DNA of 64,000 nt from Hyparrhenia diplandra (GCA_015847255.1 JADLZK010005874.1:62001-126000); one strand, 5' to 3'. Shown: positions 11,383 to 23,760, numbered from the stretch's first letter. Notes: generated from the sequence alone by a model not told the origin. Program-made: numbers and translations.

Positions 11383-12548
11383 GGGCTTCCGTCGGCCTGA
11401 TCTCCATGCCGTACGTGTGCCTCATCCGTAGGTTGCCGTTCCTAATTATCTGTACACGGTGTGTACTGGATGTCGTCGATCTAGATTGTGGTGATGGCTG
11501 ACTACTACCTTGAAATCCATGCATGCACGCTGGATGTACACACGTGTGTGCATGCATCCCTCTGGTATTAGAACTCTGTTATAAAAATTTGGTACATCCT
11601 ATGGACTCTTTTCATCTCAGTTTCCTTTCTTAATAATCTGTATGGATGTCTGGATTGTGGTGAGTGCGGATTGTGTTACCATGGATTATTGTTCGTTTTG
11701 TTGGTGGAAAAATAGCTAAATTTGATCGTAATTACTACCCTTGATCAAGTTATAATGATGCATCTTGCCTCTGCTCTTCTTTTGCCTATGTATGTATATT
11801 GTATACAGTAGTATATTGTAGTTTCATTCCACACCAATCAAGACTACATAAAGAGATCATATTCACAATAGATATTTTCTCGCAACAATTTTTATCCCAT
11901 CACATATTAGTTTTCATCTTGGTTCCTGTGTAAACTTAGTTTCTTGTGCCACATGTCATCATTTTGCTTTGTTAGCACTCTAATTAATGGCATAGAAACC
12001 ACCTAATTTTCGGATTAGTACTGTCCTTAAGAGTACTCTAGCGCTGGCCTAGTTATTTCCAATAATGTGCATCGACCAAAACCACATACTCCTCTTTGAG
12101 TACAACTTTGATTTAGGTTGCTTCTCCATCCATGGTAATTTGAAAAATGCAAAAAAAAAACAGTAATCTTAAAATATAGAATTTCTAGGTCTTAAATGAT
12201 TTCACATGAAAATTTCATCAATAACTATACTACAACTTTCATCTAGCTCATTTCTGAATCCAAGCTATATGTTGGAAAAATAGAAAAAGGAATTTCAAAA
12301 ATACGAAAACAAGAGCAAAATTTACCAAAGACTAAATGATTTCAACTAAAAATATAGTCAACTACTTTACCTGTTTTAAATTATAAGTTGTTTTAGTTTT
12401 TTTTTAGGTGCATAGTTTTTTGCTATGTACCTAGACATAGAGGAGTATGATCTATATATATAATAAAAGTTATATGTGTATGTAAAAAATGCTTAAAACA
12501 AATACAAAGTTTGTAGATCTCTTGGACTACTATTCGATTTAGTTTGTA
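11383..12548 (+). other. 3' flank of P2, paralogous to the P3 3' flank; no gene
   Basis: Shares several hundred bases with 37816-38500, including the CTATGGACTCTTTTCATCTCA and TTTTGCTTTGTTAGCACTCTAATTAATGG blocks (the latter quoted only in part as TTTTGCTTTGTTAGCACTC). From about 12120 the sequence is AT-rich and may include a decayed MITE (GTGCATAGTTTTTTGCTATG palindrome near 12410). Confidence 0.5.
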
Positions 12549-12692
12549 CTCCCTCCGTTCCAAATTATAGTTCACTTTAGCTTTTCTAGATACATTGATT
12601 TTGCTATGCACCTAGTTATACACTATGTTTAGATACATAGTAAAAGAAATGGATCTAGAAAACTCAAAGTGAACTACAATTTGGAACAGAGG
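12549..12692. mobile_element. Stowaway-type MITE
   Basis: 144 bp flanked by TA on both sides (12547-12548 and 12693-12694). The terminal repeats are CTCCCTCCGTTCCAAATTAT on the left and the reverse complement of CCTCTGTTCCAAATTGTAGT on the right. This is the typical grass Stowaway (Tc1/mariner) pattern. Confidence 0.85.
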
Positions 12693-12759
12693 TATAGTAG
12701 TTCTCTCCGAGTACTATATATACAACTAGTATTAGGAGTGTGTGCGCAATATTTCTTCA

Positions 12760-13340
12760 GGTGTTTTGGTCTATGCACGGAGATGCATCTGAATGTGGGT
12801 CATGTGTGGATGAGTGGATTATTGGATTAGTGGATGAGATGCGCAAGATCGAGTTAGATGAAAAAGAGGATCGTCCTGTGCGAGCCAGTATGTGTGTGAG
12901 CTTTGGGTTGGCACGGCATGTGAACTTTTGTTCGATATTCCTGGCGTATAGTATTACCGACCAGTGCCATCGGGATGATGTACTGAAAGTGTGCATGCAG
13001 GAGATTGGTCAAGTCACGTACAAGTGATGAAATTGTTGAGATGCCCGTATATATATATAGGATCAAAGGCATGCATGGTAACGTTCACTTTTTTACATCT
13101 ACCGTATCGCACCTGCCTCCTATATATCTCTCTCCCTGAATATAATCGGGAAAATGACATAATTTAGGATTGAATACAGACACTCTTGCGGTGGATCGAC
13201 ACGTCTCACGGTTCTTGAGGTTGAGGCGGAGGCCCACTCCCACGCGGGCAGCATCAGCATCGCCTTTGCTGCACGCGTTGCTCGGCCATTTACAGTAGTC
13301 CATGAGCGAGGCAGACCTCTCTTAACTTGTAGTCCAAGTG
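12760..13340 (+). promoter_or_regulatory. Orphan P-family promoter module (plus)
   Basis: Contains the family upstream blocks in order: TGATGAAATTGTTGAGATG, TTTTTACATCTACCGTATCG, TCGACACGTCTCACGGTT (13196-13213), CGCGGGCAGCATC, CGCCTTTGCTGCACGCGTTG and CTCGGCCATTTACAGTAGTC. No P-family coding exon follows in the next 3 kb, so it is either dead or has lost its gene. An open frame of 95 codons at 12740-13027 overlaps it but is not conserved in the sister modules. Confidence 0.5.
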
Positions 13341-13614
13341 CATCTCCGATTATTGTTCTGGCTAGCTAGCTGTTGATCCAACAAATCGCAAATAGCTCAA
13401 GTTGACAGCTAGAATCTGACTGGTCCGTTCTAGTACATTCTTGGATCATCAGAGAAGTGCAACAGATGATCAGATCAGAAGAGGTACATGAAGTGGCAAT
13501 GCAAATAACAACAACAGCTAGCATCAGACTAGTTTTGACATATGCAGAGTTGCAGACAGCAGCAAGATGGTCCACTGATCGGCCTATACATAGATGGGAC
13601 ACGTACGTTGTCAT

Positions 13615-13721
13615 CATGGCCGGTAGATGAATTTCCACGAAAGCGACACTACTCACCCATCGATCTCAAAATATACCTTTTACCAAAACAACATGGCCGG
13701 TAGATGAATTTCCACGAAAGC
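13615..13721. repeat. 30-bp direct repeat with 47-bp spacer
   Basis: The same 30 bases (beginning CATGGCCGGTAGATG) occur at 13615-13644 and 13692-13721. It looks like a short local duplication left by break repair. Confidence 0.7.
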
Positions 13722-14519
13722 TTGGTATGTTCTCTGAATTCAATGTTATTTCTTCTTCACAATCTTTTTGTGTCTTGTAAAAGATTTTTACGTAAGTACG
13801 CTATGAGAAACTAGTAATTAAACATATATGAATTGATGTGAACTTGCATGAAATGCATCAAAACATTTTAAATTTTTAATGATTATCCATCTCAAAAGCT
13901 TGCCTTCAATAGCACGAACTAGATATATAGCTAGTAGTACTAGTATTAGGTGTGTGTAGTGTGCAATCTTTCTTTCGTTGTTTTGGTTTATGCACGGAAA
14001 TGCATGTGACGTGTTGTGGTCATTTTGGATCACCTTTTTTATCTTCCCTTCCGGAACTCAGCTGTGTAATTTTCCCCACTGCCCATATATGCTTTTTTTT
14101 CGATCACCTTTTTCTGCAAAAGTTTTTTAGATACATCAAGTTTTCGCATATATGATTCTTCATTGAACATACCCCTTTATTGTTATATACATTGAAATAT
14201 AAAAAGATATTTTTGAAGAAAAAACGGATGGTCAAGTTTGCTGCCGTAAAAAGGTTGACAAGTAAATGAAAACAGAGGTAAGTATATATATCTAAGTGCA
14301 TAGCATAAGTTTTGTATCTAGAAAAATCAAAAACGTCTCATTATAACTTGAAATGATGAGAGTACAACTATACTATACTCCACGTAATTTTGTGCCTTAG
14401 TAGTAGACACTAAAATAAATTTTTGTGCGTTAACGAGAGCATGCATGCATGTACTCCTAGCTAATGAGAGCGCATGCATGTGTGCAGATGAGAGCGCATT
14501 ATTGCCCCGACATATCGTT
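13722..14519. other. No gene recognised
   Basis: AT-rich intergenic sequence. It shares some segments with other parts of the array (for example the CTAGTATTAGGTGTGTG stretch near 13940) and has an RY-type CATGCATGCATG at 14440-14451. No conserved frame is visible. Confidence 0.5.
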
Positions 14520-14665
14520 GTCAAAATTCGGAGGCGTCACTATGACAGAAATGCTTATCAGTGACGACTAAATCAATGACTAATGTCACATTAGTGACGC
14601 GTGTAAACGGAACGCGTCACTAGTTAGGTGTCACCAGTGGTGACGAAAGAAAACGCGTCACTACG
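14520..14665. repeat. GTGACGC/GCGTCAC-rich segment, possibly a decayed DNA transposon end
   Basis: Short GCGTCACT and GTGACGCG motifs recur in both orientations within about 145 bp. Subterminal motif clusters of this kind are seen in CACTA and Mutator-like elements, but no paired end or target duplication was found. Confidence 0.3.
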
Positions 14666-14835
14666 ACAAGTTATTTGTTACTCGATCTTGAATGATCACA
14701 TATGCATGGCCCTAGCTCGTTCTCCTGCATATGTGCATCTGCTCCATCGTATAACGTATACTACATACGTGGTTTCATTGAAATTTGAATGTATTAAGTG
14801 TTGCATTGGATTGGTTTGGTTTGTGGGATATACGA

Positions 14836-15015
14836 TATATCTAGTGGGTTGTTTTTTTTTTTTAATACACCCTCTAAGCTCCACCGTTCAAGCCGGTGCC
14901 TTACGTCGGTGTGTTAGCCCCGTGAGTCCCCGGGCAGCTCGCTAGGGGATTCACTGGGCTGTAAAAACAATTCTCACTTCTCTTAATGCAATATGAGCAA
15001 GTGCTCGAAAAAAAA
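14836..15015 (+). mobile_element. Short poly(A) retroposon (truncated LINE tail or SINE) with 9-bp target duplication
   Basis: About 180 bp ending TTAATGCAATATGAGCAAGT, then GCTCG and an A-run. It is flanked by GATATACGA at 14827-14835 and 15016-15024. The paralogous locus near 43675-43690 has a single GATATACGAG and no insert, which shows the empty site. The 3' end resembles that of the LINE tail at about 32300-32345. Confidence 0.75.
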
Positions 15016-15024
15016 GATATACGA

Positions 15025-16082
15025 GTACATATATCTGGTGGTAGATGTTTCATCTTCTCGTTTTCCTTTGCTTTTTTAATCTGGGTCTATATATTGATCA
15101 TCACCGGGCGAGATTTTTGCTGCTAGTTTACCACTGTTACGTTCAATAGTTGGGGATAATGAATGGTGACCCCAGTCCCACTGCTAATGGCTATTAGTAG
15201 AATGGACTAAATCCGTTTAATTATAATTTGTCTAAGTTTTTAGGAAGTTTGACCACTCGTATTATTTAAAAATTGATGCAAAATATTACTTCTTTTGTTG
15301 TGGTATGCTTTATTAATAAAAATTCTTTAACAATGGCCTTAATTTAACTATATTTGCATAAATTTTTTTAAATAAGACGAAAGTGACCAAATTTAGGGTT
15401 TAAAAAAGCCAAACAAACTATAATTTGGTTATAGGACGAAGAAATGTAGTAGTGTACATAAAACATGGATGCCTCCGTATCTCCATATCTATATTTTCCC
15501 TGAAATGACTTTTTTTTTTTTGCGAAACATTCCCTGAAATGACATTGAAAGCATATAGATATGCATGCATGGGCTCGATGCGCGTCACTAATAATTCATG
15601 CATGTCAGAGTACAGTGCACAACATCTATCACACTACTATGACGCATATATGTAAATAAATCGCAGTTAAAATATCACAAACGTTATGTCGAAGCTGGAT
15701 GATATAGTAATTATATAACTGACGAGCTGATGTTGTGCTCCGGACAATGGTAAGCATACATCAGATAACTCTAATTATTCCTTAGAATCAAATATAACTA
15801 TATAAGCATTTCTCCTCGTAATGCATGAGCTGATGCATGGAATCTCCTACTCGCTCCTTCCTCATGTTCACCTCCCAGGATCAGTAGCTTGCATGATGAA
15901 GCACACGATCGACGTCACCGACTGAAAGGATAAACAAGAAGACCGTTTGTACGTGAGATCAAATTAAGGCAAACCTTCTTGTTCATACATATGTATCTCA
16001 TCAAATTTGCCTAGTATGAAGCAATGAGGTGATCAAGCAGCTTACCCTTTGTCCGTCCTAAATATGTATGCTCGAGGCACTC
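15025..16082. other. No gene recognised; partly paralogous to 43690-43960
   Basis: Intergenic AT-rich sequence. 15050-15200 matches 43700-43860. 15220-15445 has CAAACTATAATTTGG-like and TTATAATTTGTC ends, suggesting a decayed Stowaway. From 15840 to 16082 it is the 3' flank of the minus-strand membrane protein gene. Confidence 0.4.
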
Positions 16083-17100
16083 TCAAAGGTTTAGGTTCTC
16101 CATCTGGATGCTGCTCCTGAGTGGCACGTACTCGCCAAGGTACTCTCCAAGGTGGTCACACAATGCAGATCGGTCAATCGGCTGGTTGTGGTAGGCCTTG
16201 CAAATGTAGTAGACGACGCTCTGTACGAGCAGTGCCAGAAGACTGATACCGGCCAGAAGGCACACCAGCACGGCGCCGGCAAGCAGCCGCCAGGGCCAGG
16301 CCAGGCCGAAGCTCCCCTCCTCGTCGGGACCCTGAACGACGGCGGCCCCGAACAGCAACGAGATGACGCCACAGATGGCCAAGTAGTCGGCGACAAGCGA
16401 TCTTGCGACACCGCCGGTGCGGCCCTGGAGCAGCTGCTTGCTCTTGGCCAGAGCGGCGAGCCCGCAGATGGGCTCGAGCACGGAGACGACGCTGGCGAGG
16501 TGCCACAGCGCGGAGATGTAGACGTGGATCCAGAAAAAGACGGCGCCGTCGACGACGATGAAGAGCTTGAATGAGAGGGAGAGCGGTGCGGAGTCGGGGT
16601 CGTAGTCGGAATCGAGCGCGTTGGGGATGAAGACGATGACGAGCAGGACGACGGAGAGCACGAAGACGAGGTGGTATGCGAGGATGAGGAGGGAGACCCA
16701 GAGGAAGGTGCGGAGGAGGCGAGGCAGGATGGTGGGCAACGCGGTGAGCGAGGAGGTGATGGACGCCGGCTTGTTGGCGTAGAGCGAGGCGACGGTGAAG
16801 ACGACAGCGGCGGTGGGAGAGGAGGGAGAAGGTGAAGAGGACGATGAGGTAGACGAACTGGTAGGCGACGAGCTTGAGCAGCCACTGCGGCGGGACGTCG
16901 GAGCCGGTGGTGGCGCCTTGGATGCGGAGCAGGATCGGGTGGGTGAAGAGGGAGTGCGCCAGCACAGCCAAGGACAGCGGGAAGACGAGGAACGCGGTGA
17001 GCAGCGCGAAGGTGCGGGGAGCCGCGCGTGGGATCGACGCCGAGACGCGGACTAGCTGCCCCGTGCCCAGCGCCGCGTGGTCGCTCGACGCGAGCTCCAT
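16083..17100 (-). CDS. Multi-pass membrane protein of the plant family annotated as polyadenylate-binding protein 1-B-binding protein; one-base frameshift
   Basis: The start MELASSDHAALGTGQLVRVS is at 17100 and the stop after MENLNL at 16083. The early motif FPLSLAVLAHSLFTHPILLR is typical of this uncharacterised plant family, which is usually intronless and about 330 residues long. Six or so hydrophobic segments follow (for example WVSLLILAYHLVFVLSVVLL and LLAGAVLVCLLAGISLLALL), so it is probably an integral membrane protein. The annotated name is historical and no RNA-related domain is seen. The span is 1018 nt, one more than a multiple of three. The N-terminal frame runs to about 16818 and the C-terminal frame resumes just after a CCC run there, so there is one extra base. 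Without it the protein would be 338 residues. The extra base may be a real mutation or a homopolymer consensus error. It is not part of the P1-P7 family. Confidence 0.7.
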
Positions 17101-18035
17101 CGCCGTCGAGGAAGTGGGAAGCTAGGCACGGCACGGCCGGTGGAATTGGGGAATGGAAAGAGGGCAGCAGATGTTGTGCCTGGGTGGAGATTGGAGGATC
17201 CGGCGTGGAATGGCGGACAGACAGCTAGCTAGTAGCGCTGAATCGGTGATATAGCCAGCCGGCCACAGATCAGGACCGGGCGCGTCGACTGCACTTTTGT
17301 TTGGACGAAACATCGATCTGCAGGCTGCTGGTGTGAACACAACGGATGGACCACGTTTAATTTTGCATGAAAAAAGAGAAAAGCAGATGGGTACGGCAAC
17401 GATGAATGTGTACATGTATGCGTACTAAAGTCTAAAGGTAGCTAGTGAACAATTGCGATGCCTGATGAATAGCAATCACACCAGAACTAGCAGCTTCATC
17501 TCTCCGGATCGATCGTGTAATAATCATCGTGATTGCGTACTCGAAAAAGGAGGCCGGAAAAAGAAATTGCTGGCAAACAGCTAGTAGCTTGTAATTAGTT
17601 TAGTATTGTCAATGTTTAATTTGATTCTTCACTCTCTTGAAATGAAAATAATAAAAGAAAAGAATTTGCTATGAAACATCATATTGATTTTATCAATGCG
17701 GAATTCATGCATGCAATGATCGTCGAAATAAACGGGCGGTGCACACCAGCTCTGGTAGTAGTTTAGTGCTGATGATCCACCAGTGACGTGCAGCGAATAT
17801 AGTGACACACTTTGCACGCATTTGGTAAAACAGGATACTGAGAGTATGGCCCATGGCCAATGTACCGTATACATATATGTTTTACCGAAAACAGGCTAGT
17901 TGTGGTCAGTGTGGCTGAGTTTCCACGAAGTTTCGTGCTTTTTAATGCGAGATTGTATAGGAATTTGGTCACAAAAAAACTTGGTGTATTTCACAGGGAA
18001 AAACATAGGAAAATGAAACAAATAATTTGAAAAAA
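17101..18035. other. Upstream region of the membrane protein gene, joining into array sequence
   Basis: 17101-17275 holds the presumed promoter of the minus-strand gene. 17280-18035 matches 39205-39960 (plus) and the minus-strand regions 60370-60960 and 51640-53250, so it is a copy of the P-family 3' flank. The match stops at about 18035, where foreign sequence begins. Confidence 0.55.
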
Positions 18036-18114
18036 ACTCCCCAATCTAGACCTCGAGACGCAAACAGAGGGTGCAAGGACCGTTGCTCCTGGTGGAGACG
18101 ACCACATCGCCACC
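18036..18114 (+). mobile_element. Possible LINE fragment left of element B
   Basis: 79 bp not found elsewhere in the window, ending CGCCACC. The right flank of element B starts CCGCC and continues into a GC-rich LINE-like segment. The likely arrangement is one LINE interrupted by element B, with CCACC (18110-18114) and CCGCC (30718-30722) as a 5-bp duplication with one mismatch. This is inference. Confidence 0.3.
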
Positions 18115-19485
18115 TGTAAGTGCAATCAAGCTCTAAGTGGGTTTTGGCGTTGATGACCACCGAATTAGGGGACTAATGAGTTTTTACGAAGATGACATGC
18201 AGGGATTAAAATATGGAGTTGATGAACAGGTCCAAAAGTACCAAATAAGCAAGATGGTGGTGTTTCCGGCTCAAGGCGTTTAAATTATTTTATATTTCGA
18301 ATCTTGAGTTTAGGAAATGCCGTACTATTAAGAGGGATCCTAGGATTCTCGGGTACCTGTGGACCAAGTGCTCTAAACATCAAATCCAGACACAACACTC
18401 AGCTCCAAACCCGACCGGCAAAGCATTTCCGCTTGCTTCTCACCTTTTCTTTGTCGGGTTGCCGGGCAAAGGCGCGCAATGGTGCGGGTAGCAGTGCAGC
18501 GTGTCGCTCTTGGCGGTGCCACACTTAAATCCTACCGTTGGGTCCGTGGGGTATAAATACCCATTCTACCCCTCCCCAACGGTCACTCTGGCTCACTTCA
18601 TCTTCAACCTCGCGACAGCAGCCAGAAAATAGACCTCTTGCTCTCTCTCACTCCTCCATTGTTGCTCCTCCTTCCCCCAAGCAAAGATTTCGATTCCACC
18701 ATCAAATCTTGAGGGAAAAGGCAGCAAACTGCTTGTGGAGGCCGGATCTACTACTTCCCCCACTCAAAAGAGCATTTGGTTCACGTTTGGCCGGAACCCT
18801 AGGGTTCTTTACTCTTGGAGCTTGCTCCTAGACGGCTAGGCGTCGCCTTGAGCTTGCCCCCTTCGTGTGGCAGCCTTGGGAGGTTTGTAACCTCACTCTA
18901 CTGACAATACATTACCCCACATCTCTAGGGTTAACTCCCTAGACTTGTGAACGAGGGAAAAAGCAAGCCGATTGGGCAAGCTAAGCCTTGTGTGGCAACC
19001 TCAACAACGTGGACGTAGCCCGCCTGTGTGTGGCGCGGGTGAACCACGGGTCAAATCCTTGTCTCACTTGTTCTCCCTTTACTTTATTGCATATTTGTCT
19101 TGTGAGAAAGGGCTTCGACCCGATCTACTTGGTTCTGCCGGGTTTCGCCAGCCTTGGAAGGTTTTACGTGGTATATTTGTGTGCGGGAACAAGTGGGAAC
19201 CTTGAGCACCAAACTCCGGCTCGTGGACTAGCTTTTGGGAGTGCTCGTTCGGTGATTGATGCCGCAGTGCCGCCGCCAGTCATGCGGCAGTGGTGCCGCG
19301 CCTACGGCCGAGAGAAGTGTCTCTCCTCTGCTCCCCCCAATCTCATTGGTCCGTTCACGTGGCGGTCTGCCGCATGATTTGACTTGGCGATGCCGCGCGC
19401 CTTGTGTAAGGTCTGAAGTTTTAACAGGTCAATTTTGGGGTTAAGCCTATTCACCCCCCCCTCTAGGCTTCCATCGGATCCTACA
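18115..19485 (+). repeat. 5' LTR of element B
   Basis: 1371 bp, from TGTAAGTGCAATC to CGGATCCTACA. It contains a TATAAATA box at 18552-18559 inside a palindromic GGGTATAAATACCC context, and several GCGGTGCCGC-like GC-rich palindromes. It differs from the 3' LTR mainly by small indels in these GC-rich motifs. Confidence 0.9.
18552..18559 (+). promoter_or_regulatory. TATA box of the element B LTR
   Basis: TATAAATA in the context GGGGTATAAATACCC, conserved at 29802-29809 in the 3' LTR. Transcription would start about 30 bp downstream, in the CTCCCCAACGGTCACTC region. Confidence 0.6.
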
Positions 19486-19487
19486 AG

Positions 19488-19498
19488 TGGTATCGAGC
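19488..19498 (+). other. Primer-binding site of element B
   Basis: TGGTATCGAGC, two bases after the LTR end, complementary to initiator Met-tRNA with a one-base difference from TGGTATCAGAGC. Confidence 0.8.
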
Positions 19499-19791
19499 TA
19501 GGATGCTTCGGGGATCACGCTTCACCGCGTGAAGTATGGAGGCACGGAGGGATCGAACAAAGGAGGCAAGTCCACCATCCCCGTGGGAGGAGGTGGAGGC
19601 CAGCGGAGCTGAGCTTTCTGGTGACGGCCCGGTGAGAGCACCATCAAGGGTGATGCCACCGATGCCAAGAGAAAGACCGCAAGAATAGCAAGGCTAAAAC
19701 GCTAGAAGACAAGAGCGAGAAAAAGAAAAGACTAGAAGAGCAAGCTAGTGTCAAGCTTGCCGAGAAGCTTCAAAGAAAAGATCAAAGAAAG

Positions 19792-21850
19792 ATGATTCGT
19801 GAGGCAAGAGCTGCTAGGAGGGCAGCAAGAGAGAAGAAAAGGCAAGAAGAAGAGGCGGAGTCTAGTGAGCTATCAAGTAGCTCCGACGATGGAGATGATG
19901 ATATCTCCTACAACAAGAAGAAGAAGAAGGAAAGCAAGAAGGATGAGGGCAGCGTCAACAACAACAAGTTCGCCGCCATATCCTTTAATTATTCTTCTTA
20001 CTTGACTAACCGCGATAAGAAGTCTTTCATCAATGTACCAGCGGGAAAGTTGCCCCGTTTCGATGGGACCAACTATGCCAAGTGGAAGCACTTGATGAGA
20101 GCCTATCTTAGCGCCCTTCACCCCGGTCTTTGGGAGGTTGTGTGCAGTGGATTTCAGCCACCGGTGAACCCCAAGGAGCCGACGAACGAAGAGCTAGCAG
20201 CTGCCCACATCAACGGCCAAGCCACAAGCATCCTCCTTAGTGCTCTTGAAGGCAATGAGTACAATAGGGTGATGAATGTCAATGAAGCAAAGAAGATTTG
20301 GGACACTCTAGTACTTGCACATGAAGGAGTAGACAAAGTAAGAAAAGCCAAGATTGACTTGTTGAAGGCCAAGCTCAACCGGTTTGTGATCCTTGATGGA
20401 GAAGGAGCCCAAGAAATGTTTGACCAGGTTGATGGTGCTAGTTGGCAAGATTAGAGGATTTGGAGATGAGGATCTAGATGACCACACCGTTGTCAAGATC
20501 ATGCTTGAGGCATACACACCTAGAAATGACATAGTGGTCACCTTGATTCGTGACAAGAAGAAGTTTGAACAATTCACTCCAAATGATGTGCTTGGAAGAC
20601 TACTCACCTATGACATGCAAAGAGAGGAGGCAAATGAAAGAAGAAAGCTTGGAGAGTTGCAAGCCAAGCTTGAGGGCATCAAGATCAAGGATGTGGCTCT
20701 CAAGGCAACCAAGACAAGCAAGCCAAGCTCCTCCAACAAGATGAAGGGCAGCAAGCAAGCATCAACAAGTCTAGACAAAGAAATGAAGAAGATGCAAGAA
20801 AATATTGATGCAACCTCTTCCTCAAGTGATGATGAAGATGATGGGGCTGATTACAAGAAGATTGATGACATGGCCCTATTCATGAAGAAGTATGGGAAGG
20901 GATGAAAGCAAATGGCTACAAGATGGTGCAACGAAGATTCCCAAACAAGAAAAAGAGAACATGCTTCAATTGTGGCAGCACCGAGCATTTTGTTGCCGAT
21001 TGTCCTTATGAGAACAAGAACAACAAATACAAGAAGGACAATGGCAAGGACAAGAAGCAAGACTACAAGAGAAAGGGAAGAAGCATGGGTGAAGCTCACA
21101 TCGGCCATGAGTGGGACTCAACAAAAGAGACAAGTGAAGAGGAAGTCCATGTTGCAACATTTGCTATGCAAGAGACCTCTACACCCAAGCTCTTCGACAA
21201 CATGACCGATGATGAGGATGAGGACAATGACTCCACTCATGTTTGTCTTATGGCCAAGCATGAGAAGGTAAAAATCAAACCCAAACCTTCTCCTTCTCTT
21301 AGTGATGACTCTAGTGATCTTAGTGAAAGCTCTAGTGAAGATGAATCTAGTGATGATGAAGAATATGTTAGACTCACTAAAAACCTAGATCCCAAAACTA
21401 GAGGCTTTCTTGCTCAACTAATGGCGGATTTAGAAAGTACCCAAGCGGAGTTAGCAACTAGAGATAGTCAACTTGATAGACTTGAAAAGCTCTATGTTGA
21501 TAACAAGGATGCTCTTGTAGCTGAGAGAAGTGAGGTGGCTTCCTTGCAAAAGAGTCTAGCTAATGAGCAAGGAAATCATGCTCTTACTAAGAAGGCTATG
21601 GTCACCCCTAAATGGGAAATATTGTGATTTGCAAGACAAGCACAAAAAGCTTGAAAATGAACATAGCATTCTTAGTGAGAGCAACTCACATCTCCTAGCC
21701 ACAAAGGATACCTCTACTCCCTCCACTAGTCAAGGTTGTGGAAAATGCTATAATGTTGATATGAATGCTTATGCCACTAACCTTGCCAATATGAAAGCAA
21801 TGGAGAAAGAGATCACTAGGCTCCTTTGCTATGGTAAGAAAAGAAGGTGA
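19792..21850 (+). pseudogene. gag of element B, frame-broken
   Basis: 19792-20454 encodes a charged N-terminus and a UBN2/DUF4219-type gag core (LPRFDGTNYAKWKHLMRAYL, AKKIWDTLVLAHEG). The frame shifts near 20430 and continues at 20393-20905, then again near 20902. The CCHC knuckle CFNCGSTEHFVADC lies at 20962-21003 and is followed by Lys-rich and Ser/Asp-rich tracts and a probable coiled coil at about 21370-21620. The last block (about 21563-21850) has a further break at about 21600. Confidence 0.8.
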
Positions 21851-22899
21851 AACCAGCAAGGCAACAAGATGAGCAACAAGATTGAGGCTCCCAAAAAGGC
21901 CCAACTACATTGATGGGAGAAATCCAAGAATCAAGGATGGACTTGGACACAAGCATGGAAACAAAACCAATGGTCGAAAGATGATCAATGGTGTTGAATG
22001 TGTCAAATTCTTGAGCAAAGGCGATGTAGAGGTACAGAGAGAGACCGCACAAAGCGTTGGACACAAGCCAACCCGAGCTGTATTATGCGCCACGCGCGGT
22101 GGCAAGTAAGAAGGCGGCAATGCCGCGAGGACGGCGGCTGTGCCACGAGGCGGGGCGGCGTGCCGCCCCCAAGAAAAGGGAAGGTCACCTACTTTGCCTC
22201 GGCTCGAGAATAGACCCAAGAAAATGGTCCAAAAGCACGTGAAGAAGGTCCGAAGTCGAAAATCTTATGCAGGCTGTTCCTAAGGGCCACTCCTATCAAT
22301 CAAAGGCAAAAGCAAGCAAGTTAGACTCAAATCCTTGCTTTGAAGTGAAGGCAAACAACAAGGAGGAGGTGTTTGCAAAGTACTTGGGCGTGAAAAGAAA
22401 CTTTATTGCAACACCTCTATATGGGTTCCCAAAGTTCTTGTGACTAAGGTAAAAGGTCCCAAGAATCTTAGGGGACCTAAACTTGTGAACTAAACTTGTT
22501 TTGCGAGGCATACTCCTCCGGTGGGTCAAGTTGGGTGTTTGACGGTGGCTGTACAAATCATAATTGGGAGAAAGGAGTATGTTCTCATCATATTCCCAAA
22601 CCAATGACGATAGGAACAACATAAGGTTTGGAAATGATGATGTAAGAAGTGTGTCGGTCTTGGTAACGTCGCTATCACAAGCGAGCACAATATTTGGATG
22701 TTTTGCATGTTGACTCGTTGGGATACAATTTGTTGTCGGTCTCTCAATTGTGTGAAAGGCTACAATTGTCTCTTTACGGATGTTGGTGTGGAAGTCTTTC
22801 GCGGGAAGGATTCCTCCGTTGTCTTCTGAGGCAAACTCAAGAATAAGCTTTACTTAGTTGATTTCAACAAAAGTGAGGCTAAGCTTGATACCGTCTAAT

Positions 22900-23760
22900 G
22901 GCAAAATCTAGCATGGGCTGGTTATGGCATCGCCGTCTAGCACATGTTGGCATGAGGAACTTGGCCAAGCTGCGAGAGAGACAACCACATCATTGGACTA
23001 ACAAATGTTGATTTTGATAAAGACGAGGATATGTGGACCTTGCCAAGCCGGGAAAGCAAGTAGGTGCACCTCACCCACCAAAGAGCGTGATGACCACTAC
23101 TCAACCATTGGAGTTGATACACATGGATCTCTTTGGACCGGTGGCCTACCTTAGCATCGGGGTAACAAATATGGACTTGTTATTGTTGATGATTACTCCG
23201 CTTCACTTGGGTTTTCTTTGTCTTTGATAAGTGTCGGTACAAGAGAAGGTGAAAAACCTTCATCAAGAGGGCACAAAGAGAATTTGATCTACCAAGTCAA
23301 GAGAATAAGTGACAATGGGACCGAATTCAAGAACACCCAAGTTGAAGAGTACCTTGATGAAGAGGGCATCAAGCATGAGTTCTCGACCGCATATACCCCT
23401 CAACAAAATGGTGTAGTAGAGAGGAAGAACCGTACACTCATAGAGATGGCAAGGACAATGCTTGATGAGTACAAGACTTGGACATCTTTTGGTGTGAAGC
23501 CATCAACACCGCTTGTCATGCCATCAACCGCCTCTACTTACACAAGAAACTCAAGAAGACTTCATATGAGCTCTTAACAGGTAACAAACCTAAGGTGTCA
23601 TACTTTAGGGTGTTCGGTGCAAGTGTTTCATTACGAACAAAAGGCCCCGAACCTCTAAATTTGCACCTAAAGTTGATGAAGGTTTTCTTCTTGGTTACGG
23701 ATCAAATGAGCATGCCTATCGTGTTTTTTCAACCAAACCACCGGTAGGGTTGAAATCATT
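22900..23760 (+). pseudogene. Integrase of element B, fragmentary
   Basis: Two of the motifs of a D,D-35-E integrase core are in different frames: HMDLFGP near 23120-23140 and SDNGTEFKN near 23308-23335. The catalytic Glu is in VVERKNRTL, 35 residues after the second Asp. A GKQ-type stretch precedes it near 23050. Several frameshifts and lost bases make it non-functional. Confidence 0.75.

Noticed and set aside
12740..13027. 95-codon open frame
   Set aside because: Overlaps an upstream module that is repeated elsewhere without the frame being kept.
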